The notes under the pieces: model-generated
What the model was told of the DNA's origin: nothing
Databases searched by the model: none
The model's input: only the letters and a program-made list of their open reading frames with translations
NCBI GenBank assembly: GCA_031264425.1
Contig: JAISDY010000075.1
Coordinates: 1-8,203, forward strand
DNA: 8,203 nucleotides
DNA from: Endomicrobium sp.
GTDB lineage: Bacteria; Elusimicrobiota; Endomicrobiia; Endomicrobiales; Endomicrobiaceae
Direction: 5' to 3'
Program-made: the position numbers and the translations under genes
In this document: positions 7,464-8,203 of the stretch, one piece after another
Layout of the letters: every line of letters begins with the position of its first letter
Numbering within the stretch: the stretch's first letter is position 1

Positions 7464-7748
7464 TAACCCAAAATTATCTATTCCTCTAATTCTACCGGCA
7501 GACCAAAACCTCATTCTTCCGCCTTTTAGGATAGTCGTGTGTTCGACTGTGCCGTTGCTGGAAACCCACTGACGTCCACATGAGTAGATAGTCGTGCGTT
7601 CGGCTCTGCCGTTGCGTAAAATAAGCTGCTCTCCGCCTTCTCGGATAGTCGTGCCTTCAGCTCTGCCGTTATCTTGAACCCACTGATTTCCGCCTGCTTG
7701 GATAATCGTGTCTTGGGCTCTGCCATCGGGGTAAATTATTTGCTCACC
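7464..7748 (-). repeat. Five tandem 57-bp repeats coding 19-residue AIDA-type units
   Basis: Units read on the minus strand: 7692–7748 (GEQIIYPDGRAQDTIIQAG), 7635–7691 (GNQWVQDNGRAEGTTIREG), 7578–7634 (GEQLILRNGRAERTTIYSC), 7521–7577 (GRQWVSSNGTVEHTTILKG) and a degenerate 7464–7520 (GRMRFWSAGRIRGIDNFGL). A sixth unit lies just upstream and contains the frameshift. Such repeats stack as beta-helix turns in secreted passenger domains. Units alternate between QWV and Q(I/L)I types. Confidence 0.88.
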
Positions 7749-7775
7749 TTCTACAGTTGTTTGTATGGCTACATG

Positions 7776-7781
7776 CCCCCC
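7776..7781 (-). other. G6 homopolymer at the first frameshift of the repeat gene
   Basis: The coding strand reads TCA A-GGGGGG-CAT. The signal-peptide frame and the repeat frame join if the tract has 5 or 8 G residues, not 6. With eight, the interrupted unit reads DRQFISRGGHVAIQTTVEG, exactly 19 residues with Gly in the conserved ninth place. Confidence 0.65.
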
Positions 7782-7938
7782 TTGAAATAAACTGCCTATC
7801 CCCTGCCACAATAACAGTTCCCTTAACAGGTTCTGTTCCCAATACATGATGATCAACTGCCCACAACAAACTTGTTCTTACTAGCATACTAACTAACACA
7901 ATCGCCATCATCTTTATGCCGCAAACATTTTTCTTCAT

Positions 7939-8203
7939 TCTTTTCCCTCCATTTTCTTTATCCCAAATGTCTTTATCTATTTATAAACCTATCTTTTTTA
8001 CTTTATATTCCATATATTAATTCATGTTTTTTACCCTCACTCACTATAATTATATCTGCTAACTAAAACTCTGAGTGTTGGGTGAACTTTTCCATTCTTT
8101 ATTTTTATGCTTAACAACTTTTTCCTACATAAAAATATAGCTTTAGATTTTTAGCATTTTTTAGGTTTTAAAAAGTAACCATATGTGAACTTCTTGTAAA
8201 ATT
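7939..8203. other. Upstream region of the repeat-protein gene
   Basis: No gene seen. A perfect minus-strand TATAAT lies at 8049–8054, about 105 bases before the gene start, but no convincing -35 box is at the right distance, so the promoter is only suggested. An 8-base direct repeat, GTGAACTT, occurs near 8082 and 8183; it may be chance. Confidence 0.4.
7945..7950 (-). promoter_or_regulatory. Strong ribosome binding site of the repeat-protein gene
   Basis: GGAGGG on the minus strand, 6 bases before ATG 7938. It is the strongest such site in the window and fixes the start at the signal peptide. Confidence 0.8.

Larger units (their letters stand above)
6838..7938 (-). pseudogene. Broken gene for an exported AIDA-type repeat protein
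   Basis: Three frames make one product. Frame one starts at ATG 7938 and gives MKKNVCGIKMMAIVLVSMLV…LLWA, a Sec signal peptide of about 27 residues, then VDHHVLGTEP and the first repeat. At the G6 run (plus-strand C6, 7776–7781) the frame must change to read 19-residue repeats of the pattern GxQxxxxxGxAxxTxIxxG, as in AIDA-I passenger domains. That frame ends at 7221, just after GGIIK; changing frame at the plus-strand T4 run (7235–7238) continues as NSGGLVIIEGMVEGLVNIAIRISG and runs to a stop at 6838. Restored, the product would have about 367 residues. The last 120 residues (VRFNPAAG, NFNPLPPNYSVEKK, YYLCFKP) are not recognised, and no autotransporter beta-barrel follows. A further 18 codons in another frame to 6786 (YDRVPYECCFRNN) could be an extra remnant. 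Decay, phase variation or sequencing error could each explain the shifts. Confidence 0.75.

Noticed and set aside
7464..7748. Regular 57-bp spacing as a possible CRISPR array
   Set aside because: Units are continuous, diverged and in coding register as 19-residue protein repeats, with no unique spacers.
7770..7790. Programmed ribosomal frameshift at the G6 run
   Set aside because: No standard slippery heptamer, and the downstream gene has another uncorrected shift at 7235–7238; slippage, decay or sequence error are simpler.

Overview
The window reads as a piece of an AT-rich chromosome from an anaerobic, host-associated bacterium. The combination of an aminotransferase–hom amino-acid block, a PHP–UvrD fusion helicase, an anaerobe-style biotin synthase and a decayed secreted protein with AIDA-type repeats recalls Elusimicrobiota, in particular Endomicrobium-like termite-gut symbionts. 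That placement comes from remembered gene content and protein style, not from a search, and is moderate at best.

Layout: (1) Bases 1–2193, plus strand, form a tight run: the tail of a class I/II aminotransferase (LL-diaminopimelate/alanine aminotransferase type), homoserine dehydrogenase (hom, with C-terminal ACT domain) and a Vat/CatB-type hexapeptide acetyltransferase one base after hom. A hairpin terminator at 2221–2261 closes the run. (2) Biotin synthase (bioB, 2310–3260) has its own promoter, whose -35 box lies inside the 3' arm of that terminator. (3) A 979-residue fusion helicase (3395–6334) joins a PHP-type metal-dependent domain, a zinc ribbon and a compact UvrD-type motor, and ends in the sliding-clamp-binding pentapeptide QLDLF. 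(4) Bases 6335–6785 hold no gene I can support but contain a 329-bp segment bounded by 26-bp near-perfect inverted repeats, a candidate MITE or remnant of an insertion. (5) Bases 6838–7938, minus strand, hold a broken gene for an exported protein: signal peptide, five to six 19-residue AIDA-type repeats, and an unrecognised C-terminal domain, interrupted by at least two frameshifts at homopolymers. (6) Bases 7939–8203 carry its ribosome binding site and presumably its promoter.

The first three genes and bioB are housekeeping biosynthesis (aspartate-family amino acids and biotin), as expected of a nutritional symbiont or a free-living anaerobe. The helicase is probably a DNA repair enzyme tied to the replication clamp. 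The right end is the accessory and decaying part. The best candidates for a second look are the inverted-repeat element, the G-tract frameshift in the repeat protein (possible phase switch), the biotin synthase lacking two standard [2Fe-2S] ligands, and the clamp-binding tail of the PHP–UvrD fusion.
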